A stretch of 38,208 bases of DNA, taken from assembly GCA_003244055.1 (NCBI GenBank), contig QHBZ01000327.1, positions 1 to 38,208 on the forward strand, read 5' to 3'. The translations under genes were made by a program, and so were the position numbers. The notes under the pieces are model-generated. The model was given only the letters and a program-made list of their open reading frames with translations, was not told where the DNA came from and made no database searches. This document shows, piece after piece, positions 15,545 through 22,567 of this stretch (position 1 is the first letter of the stretch; each line of letters opens with the position of its first letter). The stretch comes from Pseudonocardiales bacterium (GTDB lineage: Bacteria; Actinomycetota; Actinomycetes; Mycobacteriales; Pseudonocardiaceae).

Positions 15545-16621
15545 ATGAACGTTCACAGGGTGCGCTCGAATAGAATCTTACTGGTCTTACTGGTGGCGGC
15601 CATGGTGGCTGTCGGCGCGCTGAGCCTCCTGGTGGTGCGGCAACAGCACCAGATCTCCAACCGTGGACAGATCTCTCTTGAGAAGGCTCCCGCCGGCAGC
15701 GCTGCGCAAAGTGTGACCACGGGGGATTACACCAACAAAGTGGCCGTCCCGGCGCCCCAGCAGATTCCAGCGCCCCAGGTGATCCCCGCACCCCAATCGG
15801 CCCCCGCACCCCAATCTCCCCCGGCTCCACAATCGGTCCCGGCTCCACAAGAAGTCCCGGCTACACGAGTAGCGGCGCCGCAGCAAGTACCGGCGCAGCA
15901 GCAGGTAGCGGCCCCGCAAGTAATTCGGGCCGCCCCGGTAATCTCGGCGCCGCACGTGATCCTGGTACCTCAGAAGCAGCTCTCTCCGCAGCCACACCAG
16001 CAACGACGAGCGCCAGCGGCCCCTCCCATACACCGGCAGCAGCCCGCCGACCAAGCTCCGCAGGCCGTGCACAAACCGAGAAAGGCAGTAAACCCGGATC
16101 CTGCTAACGCTCCGTTCAAGCCAGATACACCGGCTCAATCAGATACGCCGGCTCAATCAGATATTCCGGCTCAATCGGGTACCCCTGTCGACCCCGATGC
16201 ACCGGCTAAGCCAAACGCACCGGATAAACCAAATGGACCGGCCGGATCAGACCTGCCAGCTGATTCAGATACGCCAGCTCGATCAGGCGGATTGACCAAT
16301 CCCGATACATCGAACACGACAGGGGTCTCGGATAACCCCGAACTTCCTGCACGGCATTCAGGCTCGAAGTCCAGCGCACCCGATTCCGTCGAAAAGCCCG
16401 GCGCCCCCGGCGGTATCCCCAACCCCGATTCCGACCCAGGCGCCCAAGAAAACCCCTTCGTCGTTCCCTTCTCAACGACGCCCAAGAAATCACGCACGCC
16501 TTATCCCGCCGTCGGCACGCCTGATAAACCTGTTGGCACAACACCCGCCAGCCCTGAAACAGCCGATAACCCGAACACTCAGGAAAAGGCGCTGGCACCC
16601 GGCAGCCATTTGGATCCGTAG
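15545..16621 (+). CDS. Membrane-anchored proline/alanine/glutamine-rich low-complexity protein
   Basis: A 358-residue protein of no recognised family. After a basic N-terminus (MNVHRVRSNR) comes one hydrophobic helix, ILLVLLVAAMVAVGALSLLVV, probably a signal anchor. From about residue 60 it has many A-P-Q type repeats (IPAPQ, APAPQ, VPAPQ), then a region of short repeats such as DTPAQS and DAPAKPNAPDKPNGPAG, and a charged proline-rich tail ending GSHLDP. There is no LPXTG or lipobox, and no folded domain is visible. It would extend into the cell wall as a flexible rod or spacer. The DNA is less GC-rich than its neighbours. The start has only a weak GGGGG element upstream. Confidence 0.75.
   Translation: MNVHRVRSNRILLVLLVAAMVAVGALSLLVVRQQHQISNRGQISLEKAPAGSAAQSVTTGDYTNKVAVPAPQQIPAPQVIPAPQSAPAPQSPPAPQSVPAPQEVPATRVAAPQQVPAQQQVAAPQVIRAAPVISAPHVILVPQKQLSPQPHQQRRAPAAPPIHRQQPADQAPQAVHKPRKAVNPDPANAPFKPDTPAQSDTPAQSDIPAQSGTPVDPDAPAKPNAPDKPNGPAGSDLPADSDTPARSGGLTNPDTSNTTGVSDNPELPARHSGSKSSAPDSVEKPGAPGGIPNPDSDPGAQENPFVVPFSTTPKKSRTPYPAVGTPDKPVGTTPASPETADNPNTQEKALAPGSHLDP
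16124..16177 (+). repeat. Three 18-bp in-frame tandem repeats
   Basis: Three consecutive 18-bp units (16124-16141, 16142-16159, 16160-16177) of consensus GATACGCCGGCTCAATCA encode DTPAQS, DTPAQS and DIPAQS in the proline-rich protein. The copies differ by only a few bases, so the expansion is recent and copy number could vary between strains. Confidence 0.8.
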
Positions 16622-16726
16622 GTCGATGACGACGATGCAGCGGCCGTATCCAGCTTCCCACACTGGTGACCAGTGTCAGTAGCAACCAGTTCTCCGCCGG
16701 TCTCTGTCAGCCCTGGATCTCCCGAA

Positions 16727-16774
16727 CTCAACAGCAGAGCTGTTTCACGGCCGTGAAACAGCTCTGCTGTTGAG
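16727..16774. terminator. Perfect 48-bp palindrome
   Basis: Arms 16727-16750 and 16751-16774 are exact reverse complements with no spacer, beginning CTCAACAGCAGAGCTGTT. It lies about 105 nt after the stop of the proline-rich protein gene, so termination is likely. Its outer sequence resembles the imperfect inverted repeat at 22497-22549 (both start CTCAACA and contain GAGCTG), suggesting a dispersed family. Apart from this palindrome I see nothing in 16622-17052. Confidence 0.75.
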
Positions 16775-17052
16775 CCGGGAGTGCCAGAGTAGGACAGCAA
16801 CCCAGACAGTGCCAGCGATCTCGCTCGGGCAAGCCCATGCCGTCCAGCCAGCGCGACCTGGGCTGCGGCGAGAGACACCCAGAAGGCTGGCTGGCGATAC
16901 CACGCCGAGCGCAACCGTCGCGACGAACTATCGCCAAGCGCACGCTGGTGGGGCACTATACATCCATGAGGGGACCACACCTGAGTGATACGTATTACAC
17001 AGTGTGTTCATCCATAGCGCCGTGCACGCCGAGGGTAACCGATCGGGGGTTG

Positions 17053-17676
17053 ATGCGACGGCTCACCCTCGCCACGGTCATTGCGGTCGTGGCGCTCACG
17101 CCGACGGCTTGCGCTTACAAGGGGCTCACCATGGCCGCGCAAAACGCGGTTACCCTCCATGGCGACGGTGCGCTCACCGAGCCGAACGCTACCTCGACCG
17201 CCATGACTTATAACACGGCATTGGCGCCGGTCGGCTCCCGGTTGAACGTGGCCTTTAACCCGTCGAACGAATCTACCAACGCCCAGTTGACCGTCTCCGG
17301 GCTACTGCCGAACCGTGGTTACGCGGTGCACGCGCACACCAACGCGTGTGCCACCGACCCCGCCGTGGAGGGGCCGCACTACCAGAACCGCGTCGATCCC
17401 GCCGCCACACCCCAAGCGCCATCGACGAACCCCGAATACGCCAACCCGAGCAACGAGGTCTGGCTGGATGTGCGCACTGACGCAACCGGCTCAGGCACGT
17501 CGCGCACCACGGTGCCTTTCGTCTTCACCGACCGGGGGCCCGGATCGATCGTGGTGCACGAGGGGATGCAGACGGAAACGGCTCCAGGTCGCGCCGGCGA
17601 GGCAGGTGCCCGGATTGCTTGCCTCACCCTGTCCGCCGTCCAACCGAAGGGGGTTGACCCGCGAGGCTCCCGGTAG
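17053..17676 (+). CDS. Secreted Cu/Zn superoxide dismutase-like protein lacking zinc ligands
   Basis: A 207-residue exported protein. The N-terminus MRRLTLATVIAVVALTPTAC looks like a lipoprotein signal with Cys20, although Pro at -3 is an imperfect lipobox. The mature part fits the SOD fold: GYAVHAHTNAC (H93, H95, C99), GPHYQN (H109), GSIVVHEG (H169) and GEAGARIACLTL (R187, C190). These correspond to the copper ligands, the bridging His, the active-site Arg and the disulfide. The segment that normally carries the remaining zinc ligands reads NPEYANPSNE, with no His or Asp ligand set, so a copper-only enzyme is likely. The role would be removal of extracytoplasmic superoxide. The start follows a GGGGG stretch; a longer frame upstream lacks a signal. 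Confidence 0.8.
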   Translation: MRRLTLATVIAVVALTPTACAYKGLTMAAQNAVTLHGDGALTEPNATSTAMTYNTALAPVGSRLNVAFNPSNESTNAQLTVSGLLPNRGYAVHAHTNACATDPAVEGPHYQNRVDPAATPQAPSTNPEYANPSNEVWLDVRTDATGSGTSRTTVPFVFTDRGPGSIVVHEGMQTETAPGRAGEAGARIACLTLSAVQPKGVDPRGSR

Positions 17677-17746
17677 AGCCAGGTCCACCGCGGTCACCGC
17701 GTCTCGGGCATCACAATCAGCCAGCAATCCGTCGATGAGGAGTCCC

Positions 17747-17976
17747 ATGCGGATTGACAGCGTCCTTCCAAACCGGGCGTCGCCCGCCAATCTGTGATCA
17801 TCCAAGGGGACGACCTGGCCACCGCGGAGAAGGTCTTCTTCAGCGACCAAGAGGTCTCGTTCGAAGTCGACGGCGAGAGCCTGGTGGTGGAAGTCCCGGA
17901 CAGCCAGGGCGCGGTCGAGGTGACCGTCGAGGGCCCGGACGGCACGAGCGACGCCGTCAGCCTCACCATCGAGTAG
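17747..17976 (+). pseudogene. Small IPT/TIG-domain protein gene split by a frameshift
   Basis: An ATG at 17747 with a strong GAGGAG site (17736-17741) begins MRIDSVLPNRASPANL and stops at a TGA (17795-17797). The first strand of an IPT/TIG immunoglobulin-like domain normally reads like this (I-x-S-V-x-P-N-x-A-S-P). The rest of the domain continues in the -1 frame from GTG 17794: VIIQGDDLATAEKVFFSDQEVSFEV...VEVTVEGPDGTSDAVSLTIE, to 17976. Together they make one complete domain of about 76 residues. Either a one-base indel has broken it, or the overlapping GTGA allows reinitiation. It ends 3 nt before the convergent pyruvate kinase gene. Confidence 0.65.
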
Positions 17977-17978
17977 CA

Positions 17979-19403
17979 TCAGCCGAGATCTTCCTCGCCG
18001 AGCCGGTGCACACGGATGAGGTTGGTGGACCCCACGGTGCCTGGGGGGTATCCCGCCAAGATCACCACCAGGTCTCCTAGCTGGAAACGCCCGATCGAGA
18101 GCATCGCCTGGTCCACAAGCCGGACCATTGCGTCGGTGGTCTCGACCCGGGCTACCAAGAACGCCTCGATGCCCCAGCTCAGCGCGAGCTGATTGCGCAC
18201 CGGGGGCTCGGAAGTGAACGCTAGCAGCGGTAGGTGGCTGTGTAGCCGGGCCAGCCGGTGTGCGGTGTCTCCGGACTGGGTGAAGGCCACCAGCGCCTTG
18301 GCCTCCAGCCGCTCCCCAATGTCGCGGGCCGCACAGGCCAACACGCCCCGCTTGGTCCGCGGCAGATGGCTAAGCGGCGGAACACTCACCGCACTGGCTT
18401 CGGCGGCCTCTACGATGCGGCTCATGGTTTTGACCGACTCGATCGGGTAGTGACCGACGCAAGTCTCTCCAGACAACATCACCGCGTCGGCACCATCGAA
18501 CACCGCATTGGCCACATCAGAAACCTCCGCCCGCGTCGGCCGGGCATTGCCGATCATAGAATCAAGCATCTGCGTGGCCACGATGATCGGCTTCGCGTTC
18601 TCCCTGGCAACTTGGATGGCCCGCTTCTGCACCAGCGGCACATTTTCCAAGGGCAGCTCGACACCGAGATCCCCGCGGGCCACCATCACCCCGTCGAAGG
18701 CCAGCACGATCGCCTCGAGGTTGTCCACCGCCTCCGGTTTCTCCAGCTTGGCAATCACTGGCAGCCGGCCACCTGACACTTCGTCCATCGTGTGATGCAC
18801 CATGTCGATGTCGGCCGGAGAACGCACGAACGACAGCGCCACCAGGTCCACCCGTAGCCGCAGCGCGAACTCCAACGCGGTGATGTCTTTGGCGGACAGC
18901 GCCGGTAGCGAGACGTTCATCCCCGGCAGGAACAGGCCCTTATGGTCACTGACCGTGCCGCCCTCGACGACCTCGCACACCACGTCGAAGTCCTCGACCT
19001 TGCGCACCACCAGAGCGACCTTGCCATCATCGACAAGCAGCACGTCGCCCTCGCGGGCATCCCTGGCGAGCCCGGCGTAGGTGGTGGAAACCCGGTCGTG
19101 CGTACCGGCAACATCCTCGATGGTCACCCGCACCTCGTCGCCGTTGCGCCACTGCACCGGCCCGGCCGCGAACCGTCCTAGCCGGATCTTGGGTCCTTGC
19201 AGGTCGGCAAGGATCGCTACCGCCCTGCCCGACTCATCGCTGGCCGCCCTGACCATGGAGTAGACCTGCGCGTGCTCAGCATGGGTGCCGTGGCTGAAAT
19301 TCAGCCGCGCAACGTCCATGCCGGCACCGACCAGCTCCCGGATCTTTTCCAGGTTCGCGGTGGCCGGGCCGATCGTGCAGACAATCTTCACGCGGCGGGT
19401 CAC
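17979..19403 (-). CDS. pyk: Pyruvate kinase
   Basis: Cytosolic glycolytic enzyme converting phosphoenolpyruvate and ADP to pyruvate and ATP. The product begins MTRRVKIVCTIGPATANLEKIRELVGAGMDVARLNFSHGTH, with the substrate-binding Arg and the NFSH motif. It continues with ADLQGPKIRLGRF, the catalytic-lysine region PVIAKLEKPEAVDNL, VMVARGDLGVELP and PIIVATQMLDSMIGNARPTRAEVSDVANAVFDGADAVMLSGET, then the allosteric C-terminal domain. The length is 474 residues from the GTG at 19403; a second GTG three codons upstream (19412) is also possible. Identification is firm. Confidence 0.97.
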   Translation of the reverse strand: MTRRVKIVCTIGPATANLEKIRELVGAGMDVARLNFSHGTHAEHAQVYSMVRAASDESGRAVAILADLQGPKIRLGRFAAGPVQWRNGDEVRVTIEDVAGTHDRVSTTYAGLARDAREGDVLLVDDGKVALVVRKVEDFDVVCEVVEGGTVSDHKGLFLPGMNVSLPALSAKDITALEFALRLRVDLVALSFVRSPADIDMVHHTMDEVSGGRLPVIAKLEKPEAVDNLEAIVLAFDGVMVARGDLGVELPLENVPLVQKRAIQVARENAKPIIVATQMLDSMIGNARPTRAEVSDVANAVFDGADAVMLSGETCVGHYPIESVKTMSRIVEAAEASAVSVPPLSHLPRTKRGVLACAARDIGERLEAKALVAFTQSGDTAHRLARLHSHLPLLAFTSEPPVRNQLALSWGIEAFLVARVETTDAMVRLVDQAMLSIGRFQLGDLVVILAGYPPGTVGSTNLIRVHRLGEEDLG

Positions 19404-19475
19404 GGCGCACACACTAGACCGGCGACGTTACGTTGGCGTGTCGACCAGATGAGCTGTCCTGACTGGGTCAAAGCC

Positions 19476-19510
19476 GGTGGCCTTCACCCCTGTTAGGGGT
19501 GAAGGCCACC
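19476..19510. terminator. Perfect 16-bp stem-loop
   Basis: Arms GGTGGCCTTCACCCCT (19476-19491) and its complement (19495-19510) enclose a 3-nt loop GTT, with TTT following on the plus strand and no comparable T-run on the minus-strand side. It lies just downstream of the 58-codon minus-strand gene at 19528 and upstream of pyk, so on the minus strand it would terminate that small gene. Confidence 0.75.
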
Positions 19511-19527
19511 TTTCGATGACTTGTGGG

Positions 19528-19704
19528 TCAGTCCTCAAAGATCCCTAGAAGTCCACCCTCGTTGCGGTGCTCGTAGCGATCGCTATTGTAGCCGCGGTCG
19601 TAGCTGCGGGACGAGCCTTCATGGTTGTGGTGGCTTTCAGAATCACCGTTGTAACCGCCGCGATTGGAACTACAGCCTTGTGAGAAAATACTTGCAATCT
19701 TCAT
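19528..19704 (-). CDS. Small Gly/Ser/His/Tyr-rich peptide, 58 residues, unrecognised
   Basis: A short gene read directly from the sequence. It has an excellent ribosome-binding site (AAGGAGAGG on the minus strand, 19709-19717) four bases before the ATG and a hairpin terminator just downstream, so it looks like a complete independent unit. The product starts MKIASIFSQGCSSNRGG and ends EGGLLGIFED. The middle is polar and repetitive (YNGDSESHHNHEGSSRSYDRGYNSDRYEHRN) with one cysteine and four histidines. Codon use and base composition are AT-richer than the neighbours. There is no signal peptide or membrane segment. A metal-binding or intrinsically disordered protein, or a precursor peptide, are all possible; no modification enzyme is next to it. 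Confidence 0.65.
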   Translation of the reverse strand: MKIASIFSQGCSSNRGGYNGDSESHHNHEGSSRSYDRGYNSDRYEHRNEGGLLGIFED

Positions 19705-19746
19705 ATACCTCTCCTTGTATCATGGTTTTCTCAGGAACTTCTGTTC

Positions 19747-19977
19747 CTAGGACGACTCGTTCACCGCACGGAGCGGCGAGGCGGTCAGCGATCTGAACTC
19801 GCCCGCCAGGTGTTCAGTCGCTAACCTCGCTGCCATCGACAGCAGGCCCGTCGGGGCTGCCATCGGAACGGGTACCGGGGCGAGGTCACGGCTGTTCTTC
19901 GGTGCCCCACCGAGAGGCGGTTCGATCCGGGATCGGATCGTGATGGTGCTCACCGGGTGGGCACGGTCCGCCGACAC
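19747..19977 (-). CDS. Possible small hypothetical protein
   Basis: A 76-codon frame with GTG start and a product that looks partly protein-like toward its C-terminus (GLLSMAARLATEHLAGEFRSLTASPLRAVNESS). A GTG about eight codons further in is an alternative start. The purine-rich AGAAGGA lies too close to the first GTG to be a convincing ribosome-binding site. It is on the same strand as, and 40 nt upstream of, the 58-residue peptide gene. No family is recognised and the frame may be spurious. Confidence 0.3.
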   Translation of the reverse strand: MSADRAHPVSTITIRSRIEPPLGGAPKNSRDLAPVPVPMAAPTGLLSMAARLATEHLAGEFRSLTASPLRAVNESS

Positions 19978-20110
19978 GATCCTTCTACTCCGGGCCGCTA
20001 CATCGCTGATGGTTTGGATAGGCTAGGGATGCTGACGGAAATCATCCTGAGGTAACCAACCTGAACTGGCAGGTGGTGGCCGACGTAGGTATGACGTGAG
20101 GATCTCTCTA

Positions 20111-20788
20111 GTGGCTGATGAGAGCGCCCCACCGCCCGACCGATCGCCGGGCGCATCCGAGCCGGCACTACCGGCTCCCGGTGTGGCCGAGGGACCTTCC
20201 GATGCCGAGCTTGCGCGACGAATCGGGAATTCTGACCGAGCTGCGCTGTCCCTGCTTTATCAGCGTTTCGGCCGGCCGTGCTACTCGTTGGCGCGCCGGA
20301 TCTGTGTCGATGAGGGACTGGCGGAGGATGTCGTGCAGGAGGTCTTCCTGACGCTGTGGCGAAATTCGACCCGGTTCGACCCCTCGCGGGGCAGTTTCGC
20401 GACCTGGCTGCTCACGGTGACCCACCATAAGGCGGTGGACGCGGTACGAAGAGAGAGCGCCATTCGTCGGCGCACGGCAACGGCGCCGGAGGCAGGCGAG
20501 GATTGGTCACCAACGTCGGCACCGGGTGCCGATCAGGCGGCGATGGCGCGTGTCGCGGCCGGCCAGGTCCGGGCGGCGCTGCATCGCCTGCCGACCGAAC
20601 AGCGGCAGGCGCTCGCTCTGGCCTACTTCGGTGGGCACACTCAGCGTGAGATCGCAGTTCAGACCGGTGTCCCACTAGGCACGGTGAAGTCCCGCATGTT
20701 CACTGCGGTGCAGCGGCTGCGCGTGCTGCTGTCCGATCAGTTGGGGCCAGACGTCCTGGTCGCCGAGGCCCGCAGGGTGAGGGAGTGA
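20111..20788 (+). CDS. ECF-type RNA polymerase sigma factor
   Basis: A sigma-70-family protein of the extracytoplasmic-function group, which recruits RNA polymerase to stress or envelope promoters. After a proline-rich leader, region 2 is clear (RRICVDEGLAEDVVQEVFLTLWRNSTRFDPSRGSFATWLLTVTHHKAVDAVRRE). Region 4 is also clear (LPTEQRQALALAYFGGHTQREIAVQTGVPLGTVKSRMFTAVQRLRVLL). I chose GTG 20111 because GAGGA (20098-20102) sits eight bases before it; GTG 20096 would add five residues. Its presumed anti-sigma partner follows after 4 nt but is frameshifted, so the sigma factor may be unrestrained. Confidence 0.92.
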   Translation: MADESAPPPDRSPGASEPALPAPGVAEGPSDAELARRIGNSDRAALSLLYQRFGRPCYSLARRICVDEGLAEDVVQEVFLTLWRNSTRFDPSRGSFATWLLTVTHHKAVDAVRRESAIRRRTATAPEAGEDWSPTSAPGADQAAMARVAAGQVRAALHRLPTEQRQALALAYFGGHTQREIAVQTGVPLGTVKSRMFTAVQRLRVLLSDQLGPDVLVAEARRVRE

Positions 20789-20792
20789 ACCG

Positions 20793-21152
20793 ATGAACGA
20801 CCAGCAGCACCGGGTCGCAGACTGTCCGCACCGCGAGCTAACGGTCGGGTGGGCGTTGCACGCCTTGGAGTCCGCAGAGGAGTCCCCGGTCGCCGCACAC
20901 ATGCCCGATTGTTCGATATGCACCGCTACCGCCGTGGAGACCGAACAGGTCGGCGCCACGCTGGGACTTTCGGTCCCGATAGCAATCCCCAGCGCCGAGT
21001 TGGAGCAGCGGGTACTCAGGGTCACCGGTGACAGGTGGGTAGCGCCGGTCGTGCGCTCGGCATCCGGGACGCGGCGAGCACGACGCATCACAATGACATC
21101 ATGGCTCCGCACCAGGCGAGCCGGCCGCGGACGGTGGCCGTGGTCCTGGTAG
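20793..21152 (+). pseudogene. Anti-sigma factor, frameshifted before its membrane segment
   Basis: The 119-codon frame starts MNDQQHRVADCPHRELTVGWALHALESAEESPVAAHMPDCSICTATAVE. The His-x3-Cys-x2-Cys pattern (H..PDCSIC) and the preceding CPHRE are those of a zinc-associated anti-sigma (ZAS) domain. The present frame then degenerates into an arginine/tryptophan-rich tail. In another frame from about 21125 one reads TVAVVLVAAAGVRLVPLPTTAAIYEGTTYTG, a membrane helix where one is expected. The normal extracellular C-terminal domain is absent and a different small gene begins at 21270. Frameshift plus truncation is the best reading. A soluble ZAS fragment could still bind the sigma factor. Confidence 0.65.
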
Positions 21153-21269
21153 CCGCCGCAGGGGTGCGTCTAGTCCCATTACCGACAACGGCGGCCATTT
21201 ACGAAGGTACGACGTACACCGGCGATTCTATGCGGCGCGGCGGCGTCCGAGGTCCTACCATCGGGAGCC

Positions 21270-21434
21270 ATGTTGCTCATCGCGACTCAAGCCGGCCTCC
21301 TGGTCGCCGAGCTCGAGGCCCGAGGTTTCCTCCGGGGTGTCGGGCGGACCATCCTCTTCATCATCATCATTCTGGTCGTCATCGGCGGGCTGATCGGATT
21401 CTCAGTGGCCCGCAAGTTCGGCAACCGCAGATAG
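21270..21434 (+). CDS. Small single-pass membrane protein, 54 residues
   Basis: A short frame, MLLIATQAGLLVAELEARGFLRGVGRTILFIIIILVVIGGLIGFSVARKFGNRR. It has one strong membrane helix (ILFIIIILVVIGGLIGFSVA) followed by a basic tail, so the C-terminus is probably cytoplasmic. A TACCAT hexamer at 21257-21262 ends seven bases before the ATG, compatible with a leaderless message; GGGAG lies too close for normal use. Small hydrophobic proteins of this style are common in actinobacteria. No function is known to me. Confidence 0.55.
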   Translation: MLLIATQAGLLVAELEARGFLRGVGRTILFIIIILVVIGGLIGFSVARKFGNRR

Positions 21435-21519
21435 TCCGGATCCTTGGCGGACAACCGGGGTGGAGACGTGGAAACCCGGCGAGCGCGGAGAGGTCAGGTC
21501 CTCAACCGCGCCCACCGGG

Positions 21520-21936
21520 CTACTCGCGCGTTGCCGACGAGCATGTGACCGTTCGTCGGCCACGGCCAATCGGTTCGCCAGCAGGCACGCCGCTGGAGCT
21601 CCAGTTCGGATCCGCGTCGATGAACCCGACACTGTCGGGGTGGAAGAACGCGTTGTACCAGGGCATGCCCTGCAACACCGGTCCAGCCTGGAGCAGTGCC
21701 AGGAATCCATCTGCGGAGCGCGCCCAATGATAACCACGAATCGTGCCTCGATTGGCCAGAACCTTGCAGATCGCCAGGCCCGAAGTACCCGTGTCACTAG
21801 GCGGGTAAGACCCTGGGTAGGGGTCGATTCGGCTAGCATCCGAGTACAACATGACCGCGAATTTCTCACATAATTGCTCATCATCGGCTGCGGTCAGGAC
21901 GTTGCGGCCGGTCCCCAGTTCAGGTACCGGGAGCTG
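21520..21936 (-). pseudogene. Papain-like (C1) peptidase relic
   Basis: On the minus strand the frame reads LCEKFAVMLYSDASRIDPYPGSYPPSDTGTSGLAICKVLANRGTIRGYHWARSADGFLALLQAGPVLQGMPWYNAFFHPDSVGFIDADPNW. This resembles the central part of C1-type cysteine peptidase-like proteins found in actinobacteria and their phages. The region with the catalytic Cys is missing, and the catalytic-His region, expected right after SSSGV, has degenerated. The frame follows the lsr2 stop codon directly and in phase. It is probably a fragment of a mobile or phage-derived gene. Confidence 0.5.
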
Positions 21937-22350
21937 CTACCCCGAGAACGTAGGAACCTTGCCGTTCTTCACTGCCTGATGATCTGCTTCCCAGGCGTGC
22001 AGCACGGTGAGCGGCAAGCGACCACGATCGCTGACATTATGGCCGTTCTGCTTGGCCCACTCACGGATTGACCTGAGCGTGTCGCGGTTGTAGCCACTGC
22101 GGGGAACACCGGCGTTGCCGGCGCCACGGCCGGCTGAACGGTCGGCGCCACGAGTGGCCGGGCGCCGACCGCTGGTCTTGCGGGCAGCGGCGACGTAGCG
22201 GGCCAGGTTGTCACGAAGCTTGGCGGCGTTGCCGTCGGCCAGGTCGATCTCGTACGTGATGCCCTCGAGCGCGAACTCGACTGTTGAAATGTCCTCAGCT
22301 TCCTCACCGGTGAGGTCGTCGATGAGGGTGACGATGGTCTTCTGAGCCAC
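21937..22350 (-). CDS. lsr2: Lsr2-family nucleoid-associated protein
   Basis: A DNA-bridging, H-NS-like xenogeneic silencer. The N-terminal dimerisation domain is clear (MAQKTIVTLIDDLTGEEAEDISTVEFALEGITYEIDLADGNAAKLRDNLARYVAAARKTSG). A basic linker and the C-terminal AT-hook-like DNA-binding domain follow (YNRDTLRSIREWAKQNGHNVSDRGRLP, with the minor-groove RGR at residues 109-111). At 137 residues it is about 25 longer than typical Lsr2: the normal end is followed by EADHQAVKNGKVPTFSG. The GTG start is preceded by AAGGAGA. Lsr2 typically represses AT-rich acquired DNA. Confidence 0.93.
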   Translation of the reverse strand: MAQKTIVTLIDDLTGEEAEDISTVEFALEGITYEIDLADGNAAKLRDNLARYVAAARKTSGRRPATRGADRSAGRGAGNAGVPRSGYNRDTLRSIREWAKQNGHNVSDRGRLPLTVLHAWEADHQAVKNGKVPTFSG

Positions 22351-22496
22351 GGGTACTGATTCTCCTTGTCGGGAGGAAGGCGGCGTGGGCACAACTGCCG
22401 TGCCGTGAACGCTGACCGCGATAAGATACACAATGCATCTGACAGCCGAGTGCGCGGCATGCCGAAAGCGCCCGCCGCACGCGCTGAGCCTCGGCG

Positions 22497-22549
22497 AACT
22501 CAACAAGAGAGCTGCGTGAACAGCGGGTGAACAGCTCCGCTGTTGAGTT
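22497..22549. terminator. Imperfect inverted repeat downstream of rlmB
   Basis: AACTCAACA...GAGCTG (from 22497) pairs with CAGCTC...TGTTGAGTT (to 22549) with a few mismatches in the stem and additional pairing inside. It lies about 18 nt past the rlmB stop on the minus strand and should terminate the carD-ispD-ispF-cysS-rlmB run. Its outer arms resemble the 48-bp palindrome at 16727. Confidence 0.6.
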
Positions 22550-22567
22550 CCGGTGGCGCAGAGCGCT

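Noticed and set aside
17747-17976. Programmed -1 frameshift in the IPT/TIG gene
   Set aside because: No X-XXY-YYZ slippery heptamer or downstream pseudoknot is evident at the junction, so an indel is preferred.
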